Notes under the pieces: generated by a model
Seen by the model: only the letters and a program-made list of their open reading frames with translations
What the model was told of the DNA's origin: nothing
Databases searched by the model: none
Program-made: the position numbers and the translations under genes
DNA from: an uncultured Prevotellaceae bacterium
GTDB taxonomy: Bacteria > Bacteroidota > Bacteroidia > Bacteroidales > Bacteroidaceae
Assembly: GCA_902785945.1 (NCBI GenBank)
Contig: CADAAR010000005.1
Location: forward strand, 1 to 64,000
DNA length: 64,000 bases
Reading direction: 5' to 3'
In this document: piece by piece, positions 1 through 7,010 of the stretch
Layout: each line of letters opens with the position of its first letter
How positions within the stretch are numbered: position 1 is the stretch's first letter

Positions 1-408
1 ATCGGTCGAGATATGATAGAAGCGCTTGCCCTCATACTTCTCAGGTAGGCTCTCCCAATACAACTTAGCAGCTTGCAACAACGACAATGTTCCCATCACG
101 TTGGTCTTAGCGAAGGTAAAGGGATCCTTTATAGAGCGATCGACATGACTCTCAGCAGCCAGATGAATGATACCGTCCACCTTTTTGTCCTGCATCAACT
201 TGTAGAAAGCATCGAAGTCACAGATATCCATCTTCACAAACTCATAATTAGGTTTGTCCTCGATGTCTTTGAGATTAGCCAGGTTGCCGGCATACGTCAG
301 CTTATCGAGGTTAATGATGTGATACTCAGGATACTTGTTCACGAACAGGCGCACCACATGACTTCCAATAAAGCCTGCGCCACCAGTAATAACGATTGTT
401 CTTTTCAT
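1..408 (-). CDS. rfbB: dTDP-glucose 4,6-dehydratase, 5' part only (runs off left edge)
   Basis: The first 136 codons are present, starting at ATG 408-406. The protein opens MKRTIVITGGAGFIGSH, the Rossmann GGxGFIGS NAD-binding turn of extended short-chain dehydrogenases. Further on it has LDKLTYAGNLANL, the HLAAESHVDRS block and, at the window edge, YHISTD, where the catalytic Thr-Asp begins. These blocks are diagnostic of RmlB/RfbB, which converts dTDP-glucose to dTDP-4-keto-6-deoxyglucose for rhamnose and other surface sugars. It lies 2 bp after the YfcE-like gene on the same strand, probably as the last gene of that operon. The catalytic YxxxK region lies outside the window, so completeness cannot be judged. 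Confidence 0.93.
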   Translation of the reverse strand, partial: MKRTIVITGGAGFIGSHVVRLFVNKYPEYHIINLDKLTYAGNLANLKDIEDKPNYEFVKMDICDFDAFYKLMQDKKVDGIIHLAAESHVDRSIKDPFTFAKTNVMGTLSLLQAAKLYWESLPEKYEGKRFYHISTD

Positions 409-410
409 TT

Positions 411-914
411 TTATCTTGTTTTATTGTCTCCTAATGTAATAACTTCCAAATCCTTGAATTCTTTTCCCTCTATGGTAAGGCGGATGAGGGTACGCTCTTT
501 ATGCCAGCCTTGCAAGCCTGCGGCTCCTGGATTGATATGTAGCAATCCAAGCGTCTTATCATACTTCACCTTCAATATGTGCGAATGACCTGCCACAAAC
601 AACTGCGGCGGATTGGCAAAGAGCGTAGAGCGAACGCTGAAATCGTAGTTGCCAGGATAACCGCCAATATGTTTGATGAGCACATCAACATCCTCGACCT
701 TGAATCGATTCAGTTCACGATACATCAACCGCAAATCGCCGCCATCACAATTGCCGCATACAGCACGGAAGGGCCGAAAAGCCGCCAGTTTCTCCGCCAC
801 CTCGACGCTACCAATGTCACCTGCGTGCCATATTTCATCGCAAGGCTCGAAATAATGGAGATATTTCTCGTCCCAATAGCTGTGCGTATCGCTTAATATT
901 CCTATTTTCTTCAT
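411..914 (-). CDS. YfcE/MJ0936-type metallophosphoesterase
   Basis: This 167-residue protein has the full metallophosphoesterase metal-ligand set: SDTH (D9, H11), HAGD (H30, D33), GNCD (N55, D57) and AGHSH near residue 110. Size and spacing match the small YfcE/MJ0936 phosphodiesterases, which use Mn or similar metals and have poorly defined natural substrates. No signal peptide is visible, so it is probably cytoplasmic. It sits 46 bp downstream of the cytidylate kinase-like gene and 2 bp upstream of rfbB. The gap upstream is filled with a 9-bp tandem repeat (916-960). The family call is firm; the substrate is unknown. Confidence 0.9.
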   Translation of the reverse strand: MKKIGILSDTHSYWDEKYLHYFEPCDEIWHAGDIGSVEVAEKLAAFRPFRAVCGNCDGGDLRLMYRELNRFKVEDVDVLIKHIGGYPGNYDFSVRSTLFANPPQLFVAGHSHILKVKYDKTLGLLHINPGAAGLQGWHKERTLIRLTIEGKEFKDLEVITLGDNKTR

Positions 915-915
915 A

Positions 916-960
916 TTCTGTCAATCCCGGAGGTTCCTGATATTCTGGATAATCCGGATT
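916..960. repeat. 9-bp tandem repeat, CCGGA type, filling a gene junction
   Basis: Five consecutive 9-bp units can be read here (TTCTGTCAA, TCCCGGAGG, TTCCTGATA, TTCTGGATA, ATCCGGATT). They occupy the whole gap between the kinase-like gene and the YfcE-like gene. Similar 9-bp units occur inside the S8 protease gene (3741-3785), inside xseA (4731-4766) and at the DUF4492/cydA junction (27194-27229). Confidence 0.6.
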
Positions 961-1578
961 TTATAGCTGGAACTTCTTCCGAATGAACTCAGCAATGATC
1001 TTCTCCGTCTCCACGAAACCAAGGATGCTGGAGTCGATGCAGAGGTCATAACTCTCAGCTGCACCCCATTTCTTACCAGTATAGTAATTATAGTAAGCTG
1101 CACGCTTCGACTCTTTCGACTCGATGAACTTCCGCGCTTCCTCATATTCCATGTGCTGCTTGTTCATAATCTGGTTGATGCGGTGTTTCATCGAGGCGGT
1201 GATAAAGATGTTCACCGTATTCGGAAAATCGCGCAGGATATAATCGGCGCAACGACCTACAAAGACACAAGAGCCCTCCTTGGCTGCCTTCTGAATAGCA
1301 TCGCTTTGAAACTGGAACAGACTCTCTTGTGAGAAATTGGTCTTATACATGCTACCACCACTGACATGTGAGGTCTGCATATTGAAGAGTCCCTTAAAGA
1401 AACCCTTCTTTTCATCGTTCTGCTCGAAGAATTTCTCAGAGAATCCGCTTTCCTTGGCCGCTAAGTTAAGCAATTCACGGTCATAGTATTTCGCTTGAAA
1501 GTCGAGCGCCAACATCCTTCCGATGTCATGACCACCACTTCCCAACTGTCTTCCTACATTAATAATAATATGTTTCAT
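961..1578 (-). CDS. cytidylate kinase-like family protein
   Basis: A 205-residue protein of the cytidylate kinase-like family (AAA_26 type, related to Cmk). The P-loop is near the N-terminus (GRQLGSGGHDIG, residues 9-20), followed by a YYDREL segment typical of the NMP-binding side of this group. The likely role is phosphoryl transfer to a nucleotide in the cytoplasm; the true substrate is not established, and a housekeeping Cmk is expected elsewhere. The ATG at 1578 is preferred to the one at 1590, because the extra residues (MKSD) come from a tandem repeat overlapping the end of the MATE gene. The MATE stop codon lies just before this start, so the genes are tightly coupled. Confidence 0.8.
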   Translation of the reverse strand: MKHIIINVGRQLGSGGHDIGRMLALDFQAKYYDRELLNLAAKESGFSEKFFEQNDEKKGFFKGLFNMQTSHVSGGSMYKTNFSQESLFQFQSDAIQKAAKEGSCVFVGRCADYILRDFPNTVNIFITASMKHRINQIMNKQHMEYEEARKFIESKESKRAAYYNYYTGKKWGAAESYDLCIDSSILGFVETEKIIAEFIRKKFQL

Positions 1579-1579
1579 A

Positions 1580-2935
1580 TCACTTTTCACTATTCACTTT
1601 TAACTTCTTCATGTACCATATCAACATCGGTATAGTCATTGCAAATGACCCAAAGTCAGAGGCTGGCATCGAATACCACACACCATCAAGATCCCAGAAC
1701 AAAGGGAACACATATGCCATCGGCAACAGCAGAAACAGTTGGCGTGATAGTGAGAGGAAGATAGAAATCTTCACCTTACCGATGCACTGGAAGAAATTGG
1801 TAATGACAGCCTGCGAGCCCACCACGAAGAACACCAACATATCAATCACGATACCCTTAGCGGCCAAATCGAGCAATGTCGGGTCGGTGGTAAAGATACG
1901 AGCTATCTGCCGCGGGAATGCCATCGACAGTCCCCATCCCACCAACAAGATTATTGTAGCGCAGGCGATGGTAATCCACAGACAGCGGAACATACGGTCA
2001 TATTTCTCTGCACCGTAATTATAACCCACAATGGGCTGCATGCCCTGAATCATACCCATTACAAACATGAAGAACACCATGACCATCGAGTTGGCTATCG
2101 AGTAGGCGCCCACAGCCATATCACCACCATATCGCACAAACTGGTTATTCATAAAGATCACAATGACGCACGACGTAGTCTGCATCAGGAAGGGCGATAT
2201 ACCGATGGCAACGATATTCTTCACCAACTGCACCTTCAGTCGGTAGATACCGCGTTTTAAGTGCAGTAGTTCTTTCTTGTCAGAGAATATCCACATCTGC
2301 CAGCACAATGCCAACGACTGCGACGTAACAGTGGCGAGAGCTGCACCACGGATGCCCCAGCGGAACCACCACACGAAGGCAACCACCAACACAATATTAC
2401 AAGCGACGGTAAATAGCGTGGCATACATAGCGTGTCTTGGCTTGCCGGCAGCTCGCAACACGGCATTCATACCGAAATACATGTGCGTCACCATATTACC
2501 CAGCAGGATTACCACCATGAACTCGCGAGCATAAGGAAGTGTCACTTCCGAAGCACCGAAGAACAGCAGGATCGGGTCAAGAAACAGAAGACAGATAACC
2601 ATGAACACGAATCCTATTATTAAGTTCAGCGTTACTGTATTACCCAACAGATGCTGTGCAGTATCATAATCTCTCTGTCCCAATTTCACACTGATGCATG
2701 TCGACGAGCCTACACCCACGGCAGCACCAAAGGCCGCACTCAAGTTCATGAAGGGGAACGTGATACCCAGACCCGCAATCGCCTCAGGACCGACAATCTG
2801 ACCAATCATCGCACGGTCGATGATATTGTAGAGGCTCGACGCCGTCATAGCCACAATGGCCGGAAGGGCATACTGCCATAGCAGTTGTCCCACGGGCTTC
2901 TGGCCCAGTGCAAGCGCGGCTTGTTTGTTGTCCAT
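1580..2935 (-). CDS. MATE family multidrug/cation antiporter
   Basis: A 451-residue integral membrane protein with about 12 hydrophobic segments in two similar halves, the size and pattern of MATE transporters (NorM/DinF superfamily). The N-terminal helix contains PAIVAMTASSLYNIIDRAMIG, a typical MATE opening. It probably exports drugs or metabolites in exchange for Na+ or H+; the substrate cannot be read from sequence. It is the first gene of a minus-strand operon, with a promoter -7 box at 2961-2968. Its last residues (KVNSEK) are encoded by a 7-bp tandem repeat at 1581-1601, suggesting that its C-terminus was altered by repeat growth. Confidence 0.92.
   Translation of the reverse strand: MDNKQAALALGQKPVGQLLWQYALPAIVAMTASSLYNIIDRAMIGQIVGPEAIAGLGITFPFMNLSAAFGAAVGVGSSTCISVKLGQRDYDTAQHLLGNTVTLNLIIGFVFMVICLLFLDPILLFFGASEVTLPYAREFMVVILLGNMVTHMYFGMNAVLRAAGKPRHAMYATLFTVACNIVLVVAFVWWFRWGIRGAALATVTSQSLALCWQMWIFSDKKELLHLKRGIYRLKVQLVKNIVAIGISPFLMQTTSCVIVIFMNNQFVRYGGDMAVGAYSIANSMVMVFFMFVMGMIQGMQPIVGYNYGAEKYDRMFRCLWITIACATIILLVGWGLSMAFPRQIARIFTTDPTLLDLAAKGIVIDMLVFFVVGSQAVITNFFQCIGKVKISIFLSLSRQLFLLLPMAYVFPLFWDLDGVWYSMPASDFGSFAMTIPMLIWYMKKLKVNSEK
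1581..1601. repeat. 7-bp tandem repeat CACTWTT at MATE/kinase junction
   Basis: Three 7-bp units (CACTTTT, CACTATT, CACTTTT) sit exactly where the MATE gene ends and the kinase-like gene begins. They supply the last MATE codons. Related 7-bp units are seen in the ZIP gene at 12931-12951. Confidence 0.55.
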
Positions 2936-2960
2936 CTTTACCTTTTGTATTATAACGCTG

Positions 2961-2968
2961 CAAAGTTA
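2961..2968 (-). promoter_or_regulatory. promoter -7 box of the MATE operon
   Basis: The minus strand reads TAACTTTG followed by C, the Bacteroidetes TAnnTTTG -7 element, 26 bp before the MATE start. No clear TTTG -33 box was found. Confidence 0.6.
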
Positions 2969-3031
2969 CTAATATTTTCCGAGATAAGCGAAAAAAAGGC
3001 AGGGAAACATGCATCTTTCGCAGAAATTTCG

Positions 3032-3039
3032 TATCTTTG
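3032..3039 (+). promoter_or_regulatory. promoter -7 box of the S8 protease gene
   Basis: TATCTTTG followed by C lies 8 bp before ATG 3048. It lies inside the longer possible reading frame from 3009, which is the main reason to choose 3048 as the start. The leader would be only a few bases. Confidence 0.65.
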
Positions 3040-3047
3040 CAAGCGGA

Positions 3048-4547
3048 ATGAAACAGCAAATCGTCATACGACTGATACTCGCACTCGCGGTGACGCTCCT
3101 TGGCGGCACAGTGGCAGAGGCGTCCAAGAAGGTAAAGTATCCCGGTGGCAAATGCTACATCTGGCGCTATACCCTCGCCGACAAACAGGGCTCAGCCTAT
3201 TCCCTCGAACATCCAGGACGATGGCTCTCTCACAAGTCAATCGAGCGCCGTCGACGCCAAGGTCTTGCACTCGACTCCACCGACCTGCCCGTCAGCGAGA
3301 AATATCTCCGTGAAATGGAGCATTTCGCAACTCATGGGGACTGGTCCCGTGAGTCGCGTCTTCACACCCACTTCATCGGCACGAGCCGCTGGCATAATAC
3401 GGTTTTGATTCGCTCGAACGACACAACGCTGCTGCGTGGACTGGCAGAACTCAAGTTCGTTAAGAACGCGCAGCAGGTGTGGCAGTCACCCGATTCCATT
3501 GATCGCAGAGCAATCAAAGTCAAAGTTCATGACAAATGGAATCCCTGGGACAGCATCCGTGGTGAACACTACGGCAACGGTCGTGACCAGATAGAAATGC
3601 TACAAGGACAACGGCTGCATAACATCGGACACCGTGGACACGGTATGACCATCGCCGTGCTCGACGGCGGCTTCCAGAATTGCGACCAGATACCCGCCAT
3701 CCTCCGGGCCAACATCCTTGGCACGAGGGATTTCGTATGCCCGGAGGAGCCTGGGAAATCAGGACTCTCCGGAGATTCCGGAAAAACTGACCGTATTTTC
3801 CGTGAGACCGACCACGGCACGAAAGTCCTCTCTGTCATGGCCGCCAACGAACCGCAAATTCTTGTGGGGACTGCCCCCGAGGCCCGTTACTGGCTCCTCC
3901 GCTGCGAAGACCAGCAAACGGAGCAACCCGTAGAAGAAGACTACTGGGCGATGGCAGCGGAATTCGCCGATTCCGCTGGCGTCGACATCATCAGTTCGAG
4001 TCTGGGATACAATGAATACGATGAGGGCCGAGGAAGTTACCGTCTGCGTGACCTCGATGGTAAGACAGCACTTATCTCGCGTACAGCTTCCATGCTGGCA
4101 CGGAAGGGCATCATCCTCATCAATTCCGCAGGCAATCTCGGCATGGGTCCCTGGAAGAAAATCACCTTCCCTGCCGATGCCGAGAACATCCTGACCGTAG
4201 GCGCCGTGAATAACGAGAGGAAAAACGCCCCCTTCTGTGGTGTCGGCCCCACACAGGACGGCCGTGTAAAGCCCGATGTCATGGCCCTCGGTTCGCCCGC
4301 CTCACTCATCTCAGGCCGTGGAACCATCATCAGAGATATGGGCACCTCGTTCTCCGCCCCCATCGTCGCGGGACTTGTGGCGTGTCTCTGGCAATCCCTG
4401 CCAAACAAGACCGCTCTGGAGATTATCAACCTCGTGCGACAGACCAGCAGCCAACACCAAGAGCCTGACAACATCTATGGCTATGGCATCCCTAATTTCT
4501 GGCGGGCATACATGATAGGGAAAGTAGAGGTAAGTGGTGAGAGGTAA
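3048..4547 (+). CDS. secreted S8 (subtilisin-like) serine peptidase
   Basis: 499 residues from ATG 3048, with a signal peptide (MKQQIVIRLILALAVTLLGG, cleavage near AEA). The triad is complete: Asp206 in IAVLDGG, His256 in DHGTKVLSV, Ser434 in GTSFSAPIVAGL. A propeptide-like region of about 150 residues precedes the catalytic domain. The family cleaves proteins in the periplasm or outside the cell; Bacteroidetes members are often lipoprotein-like or secreted. Residues around 232-246 (a run of SGx tripeptides) are encoded by a 9-bp repeat at 3741-3785 and look like an inserted loop between Asp and His. The last residues and the TAA stop lie in a GTRAGAG repeat, so the C-terminus may have been shortened or replaced. 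Confidence 0.9.
   Translation: MKQQIVIRLILALAVTLLGGTVAEASKKVKYPGGKCYIWRYTLADKQGSAYSLEHPGRWLSHKSIERRRRQGLALDSTDLPVSEKYLREMEHFATHGDWSRESRLHTHFIGTSRWHNTVLIRSNDTTLLRGLAELKFVKNAQQVWQSPDSIDRRAIKVKVHDKWNPWDSIRGEHYGNGRDQIEMLQGQRLHNIGHRGHGMTIAVLDGGFQNCDQIPAILRANILGTRDFVCPEEPGKSGLSGDSGKTDRIFRETDHGTKVLSVMAANEPQILVGTAPEARYWLLRCEDQQTEQPVEEDYWAMAAEFADSAGVDIISSSLGYNEYDEGRGSYRLRDLDGKTALISRTASMLARKGIILINSAGNLGMGPWKKITFPADAENILTVGAVNNERKNAPFCGVGPTQDGRVKPDVMALGSPASLISGRGTIIRDMGTSFSAPIVAGLVACLWQSLPNKTALEIINLVRQTSSQHQEPDNIYGYGIPNFWRAYMIGKVEVSGER
3741..3785. repeat. 9-bp tandem repeat inside the protease gene
   Basis: Five 9-bp units (CCGGAGGAG, CCTGGGAAA, TCAGGACTC, TCCGGAGAT, TCCGGAAAA) are in frame and read as tripeptides such as SGL, SGD, SGK. 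The unit length of three codons keeps the frame open. Confidence 0.6.
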
Positions 4548-4557
4548 GAGGTGAGAG
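4530..4557. repeat. 7-bp tandem repeat GTRAGAG at the S8/xseA junction
   Basis: Four 7-bp units (GTAAGTG, GTGAGAG, GTAAGAG, GTGAGAG). The stop codon of the protease (4545-4547) lies inside the third unit, and the repeat ends 2 bp before the xseA start. The same unit occurs in trmB (9125-9152, reverse complement) and in the P-type ATPase gene (46202-46236). Confidence 0.75.
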
Positions 4558-4559
4558 AT

Positions 4560-5912
4560 ATGAATAGTGAGAAGAGACTGACACTGTACGAACTCAACAG
4601 CCTCGTTCGTGAGGTATTGGAGTGCGAGATGCCCGATGAATATTGGGTAGAGGCTGAATTGTCGGAATGTCGCGAGTCGAGAGGCCACTGCTACATGGAG
4701 CTCGTGCAGTACGACGAAGAAACAGCAGGAAAGGCCGGATCAGCCAGAACATCCAGTCAATTCGCCACCCCCATCGCCAAGGCTTCAGCACGCTGCTGGG
4801 CCTCAAAATGGATGCTTATCCGCCCCTATTTCGAGCGTACCACAGGCCAGCGACTCCACGTCGGCATGAAAGTGCTGCTAAAAGTCTACGCCCAATTCCA
4901 CGAGGCTTACGGTTTCTCCTGGATCGTCACCGACATCGATCCTACCTACACCCTCGGCGACATGGCCCGCAAGCGTCAGGAAATCATCCGCCAGCTGAAA
5001 GAAGAGGGCGTATTCGATCTCCAGCGTGAGCTCCGCCTGCCGCTCTTCTGCCAGCGCATCGCCGTCATCTCCTCCGAGACCGCCGCCGGCTATGGTGATT
5101 TCTGTAATCAGCTCGCCAACAATCCCTATGGATTTAAGTTCGAGACCCATCTCTTCCCTGCCATCATGCAGGGTGATGACGTGGAACACAGTGTTATAAA
5201 TGCGCTGGAACGCATTTATAATGAACAATTAGCCTTCGACGCGGTAGTGATTATCCGTGGTGGTGGCGCCACCAGCGACTTGTCAGGCTTCGACACTTTG
5301 TCACTAGCCGAGAACGTTGCCAACTTCCCCATACCTATCATTACAGGCATCGGCCACGACCGCGATGAAAGCATCCTCGATATGGTGTCACACACAAGAG
5401 TAAAGACGCCCACTGCCGCAGCTACCTTCCTCATCGACCACTTGAAGGCTGTGATGGATATTCTTAATGATTCACAGGAGCAAATCCTCCGATTAGCACA
5501 GCAGAAACTCACCTATTATAAATCACAATTTGCAACGGTGGCAGAATTGTTGCCACGACTTTTCTCCAATGTCAAAATACGTCAGGAAGCCCGTCTAGAT
5601 GCTCTCAACAGCCGCATCACCAGCCATGCGCAGCAGAAAATTCTCAATTCTCAATTATCAATTGTCAATTTAGAGAATCGTCTTCCTATCCTGCTCGACC
5701 GTCGGCTGATGACAGAGAGACACCGTCTGCAGCTCATCGAGGAGAAAGCCAAGAGTTTCGACCCTGCCCTATTACTCAGTCGTGGCTATAGCATCACCCT
5801 CAAAGACGGTCGCGCCATCCACGATGCCGCCGTCCTCCGGCCCGGCGACGAGATTGAGACTCGTCTCGCCAACGGCACCGTCAAATCGAAAGTAATCCCG
5901 GAAAATCCATAA
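4560..5912 (+). CDS. xseA: exodeoxyribonuclease VII large subunit
   Basis: 450 residues from ATG 4560 (a GTG at 4551 lies in repeat DNA and is less likely). An N-terminal OB-fold (ESRGHCYMELV near residue 40) is followed by the XseA catalytic core with VISSETAAGYGDF, VVIIRGGGATSDLSGFD and IGHDRDESILD, then a long helical C-terminal region. With XseB it degrades single-stranded DNA in both directions. Two short tandem repeats interrupt the frame: a 9-bp repeat at 4731-4766, giving an extra AGK/AGS/ART loop in the OB-fold, and a TTNTCAA 7-bp repeat at 5641-5668 in the helical part. The core motifs are intact, so the protein is probably active. xseB follows after 13 bp. Confidence 0.96.
   Translation: MNSEKRLTLYELNSLVREVLECEMPDEYWVEAELSECRESRGHCYMELVQYDEETAGKAGSARTSSQFATPIAKASARCWASKWMLIRPYFERTTGQRLHVGMKVLLKVYAQFHEAYGFSWIVTDIDPTYTLGDMARKRQEIIRQLKEEGVFDLQRELRLPLFCQRIAVISSETAAGYGDFCNQLANNPYGFKFETHLFPAIMQGDDVEHSVINALERIYNEQLAFDAVVIIRGGGATSDLSGFDTLSLAENVANFPIPIITGIGHDRDESILDMVSHTRVKTPTAAATFLIDHLKAVMDILNDSQEQILRLAQQKLTYYKSQFATVAELLPRLFSNVKIRQEARLDALNSRITSHAQQKILNSQLSIVNLENRLPILLDRRLMTERHRLQLIEEKAKSFDPALLLSRGYSITLKDGRAIHDAAVLRPGDEIETRLANGTVKSKVIPENP
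4731..4766. repeat. 9-bp tandem repeat inside xseA (OB-fold loop)
   Basis: Units AACAGCAGG, AAAGGCCGG, ATCAGCCAG, AACATCCAG are in frame and code for an extra loop after the YMELV strand. XseA proteins normally go from that strand to the PIAKA segment within a few residues. Confidence 0.5.
5641..5668. repeat. 7-bp tandem repeat TTNTCAA inside xseA
   Basis: Four perfect-phase 7-bp units (TTCTCAA, TTCTCAA, TTATCAA, TTGTCAA) lie in the coding sequence of the C-terminal helical part. The same type of unit occurs at 42519-42539, at the start of the TPR regulator gene. Confidence 0.75.
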
Positions 5913-5925
5913 AACCCCTATCCCT

Positions 5926-6120
5926 ATGAACCAAGAACAGAAATACGAAGAAGCCTTTGCTCAGCTTCAGGACATCGTACGCAAGATGGAAAGCGACGAA
6001 TACAGTATCGACGAAATCGCTGTGCAACTCAAGGAAGCACAGCGACTCATCAAGTTCTGCAAGGACAAACTGACCATGACAGAACAGGAAATCCAAAAGA
6101 TTCAGGCCGAACGCGAGTAA
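5926..6120 (+). CDS. xseB: exodeoxyribonuclease VII small subunit
   Basis: A 64-residue acidic, helical protein with the XseB pattern (YEEAFAQLQDIVRKME near the N-terminus, then LKEAQRLIKFCKDKL). The family member binds the helical part of XseA to form exonuclease VII. It lies 13 bp after xseA on the same strand. The next gene is convergent, with its stop 6 bp away. Confidence 0.95.
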   Translation: MNQEQKYEEAFAQLQDIVRKMESDEYSIDEIAVQLKEAQRLIKFCKDKLTMTEQEIQKIQAERE

Positions 6121-6126
6121 TCTCGG

Positions 6127-6834
6127 TTAGAAGTAGATACCTACGGCCAGCGACTTGAAGTCGGGACCCTTGTCCTTCTTCAGCACGCTCATCGGAGAAT
6201 ACTTGCAATAAACGGCGAAATCTGCGAAATGCAGCATGCCCAGTACGTCAATCGTGATAGGACGCTCACCGATCTTCTTGGTCTGATCGTCTATCTCATG
6301 ATCACCCTCCTCATAGTAGTTGTTCAAGCGGCTGTAGAAATTCCAGTTAAACTGAGCACCAAGAGATACGGCAAAATCCTTGCTGAAGCTCTGTTTCACC
6401 ATCAGCGGCAGAGAAAGCGAACAGGTGGAGATACGCGAAGCGAGCTCCGATATATCACCTTTACGATCAAAGACGCCAACGACATCGTTAACCTTCGCAA
6501 ACATCTTGTCATGACCGCTCAGCGTGTAGTTACGCCAGTCAACACCGATACCAGCAGAAAGAGTGGTCTTTGAGTTCTTCGGTGTATATTCGTATTGTGC
6601 CACTGTCAAACCAATCTCCCAAGAGCGGAACGGAGCAAAGTCAACACCGTCGGGTGCGCTTACAGGGATATCTACACCTACATACAGGTGCATCTTCCAG
6701 TTGTTATCCTCATCCAACTTGATACCACCATCGTTGACTTCAACATACTTGATTTCAACTGTTTTCTCATCCACTTCCTGAGCATAAGCCGTCATCCCGA
6801 CTGCCAAGAAAGCCAATAAAAGTACTTTTTTCAT
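6127..6834 (-). CDS. secreted outer-membrane beta-barrel-like protein, unknown function
   Basis: 235 residues with a signal peptide (MKKVLLLAFLAVGMTAYAQ) and alternating hydrophobic strands. It ends in a chain with terminal phenylalanine (GIYF), as expected for an outer-membrane barrel. Strand pairs such as WEIGLTVAQYEY and VSLGAQFNWNFYSRL support this. No specific family could be named. It has its own complete promoter (6870-6900), divergent from ilvE. Confidence 0.7.
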   Translation of the reverse strand: MKKVLLLAFLAVGMTAYAQEVDEKTVEIKYVEVNDGGIKLDEDNNWKMHLYVGVDIPVSAPDGVDFAPFRSWEIGLTVAQYEYTPKNSKTTLSAGIGVDWRNYTLSGHDKMFAKVNDVVGVFDRKGDISELASRISTCSLSLPLMVKQSFSKDFAVSLGAQFNWNFYSRLNNYYEEGDHEIDDQTKKIGERPITIDVLGMLHFADFAVYCKYSPMSVLKKDKGPDFKSLAVGIYF

Positions 6835-6869
6835 CTTTTCGCTTATTAATAATGTTTAAAAAACGCTGC

Positions 6870-6900
6870 AAAGGTAGCCATTTCCCCGTAAACGGACAAG
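6870..6900 (-). promoter_or_regulatory. promoter of the barrel protein gene
   Basis: The minus strand has TTG at 6900-6898, a 20-bp spacer and TACCTTTG at 6877-6870 followed by C, a full Bacteroidetes sigma-ABfr-type promoter. Confidence 0.7.
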
Positions 6901-6937
6901 AAAAGGTAAGCAAAAAGTGATTTTTCAGGAGATTTTG

Positions 6938-6968
6938 TTGTTTAAAAGCAAGAATTTGATTACTTTTG
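6938..6968 (+). promoter_or_regulatory. promoter of ilvE
   Basis: TTG at 6938-6940, a 20-bp spacer, then TACTTTTG at 6961-6968 followed by C. The -7 box lies inside the longer possible frame from 6966, which supports ATG 7011 as the start. Confidence 0.7.
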
Positions 6969-7010
6969 CAAGCAATTAAACGCAAAACGACTTTTAAAAG
7001 ATATAAGCAA

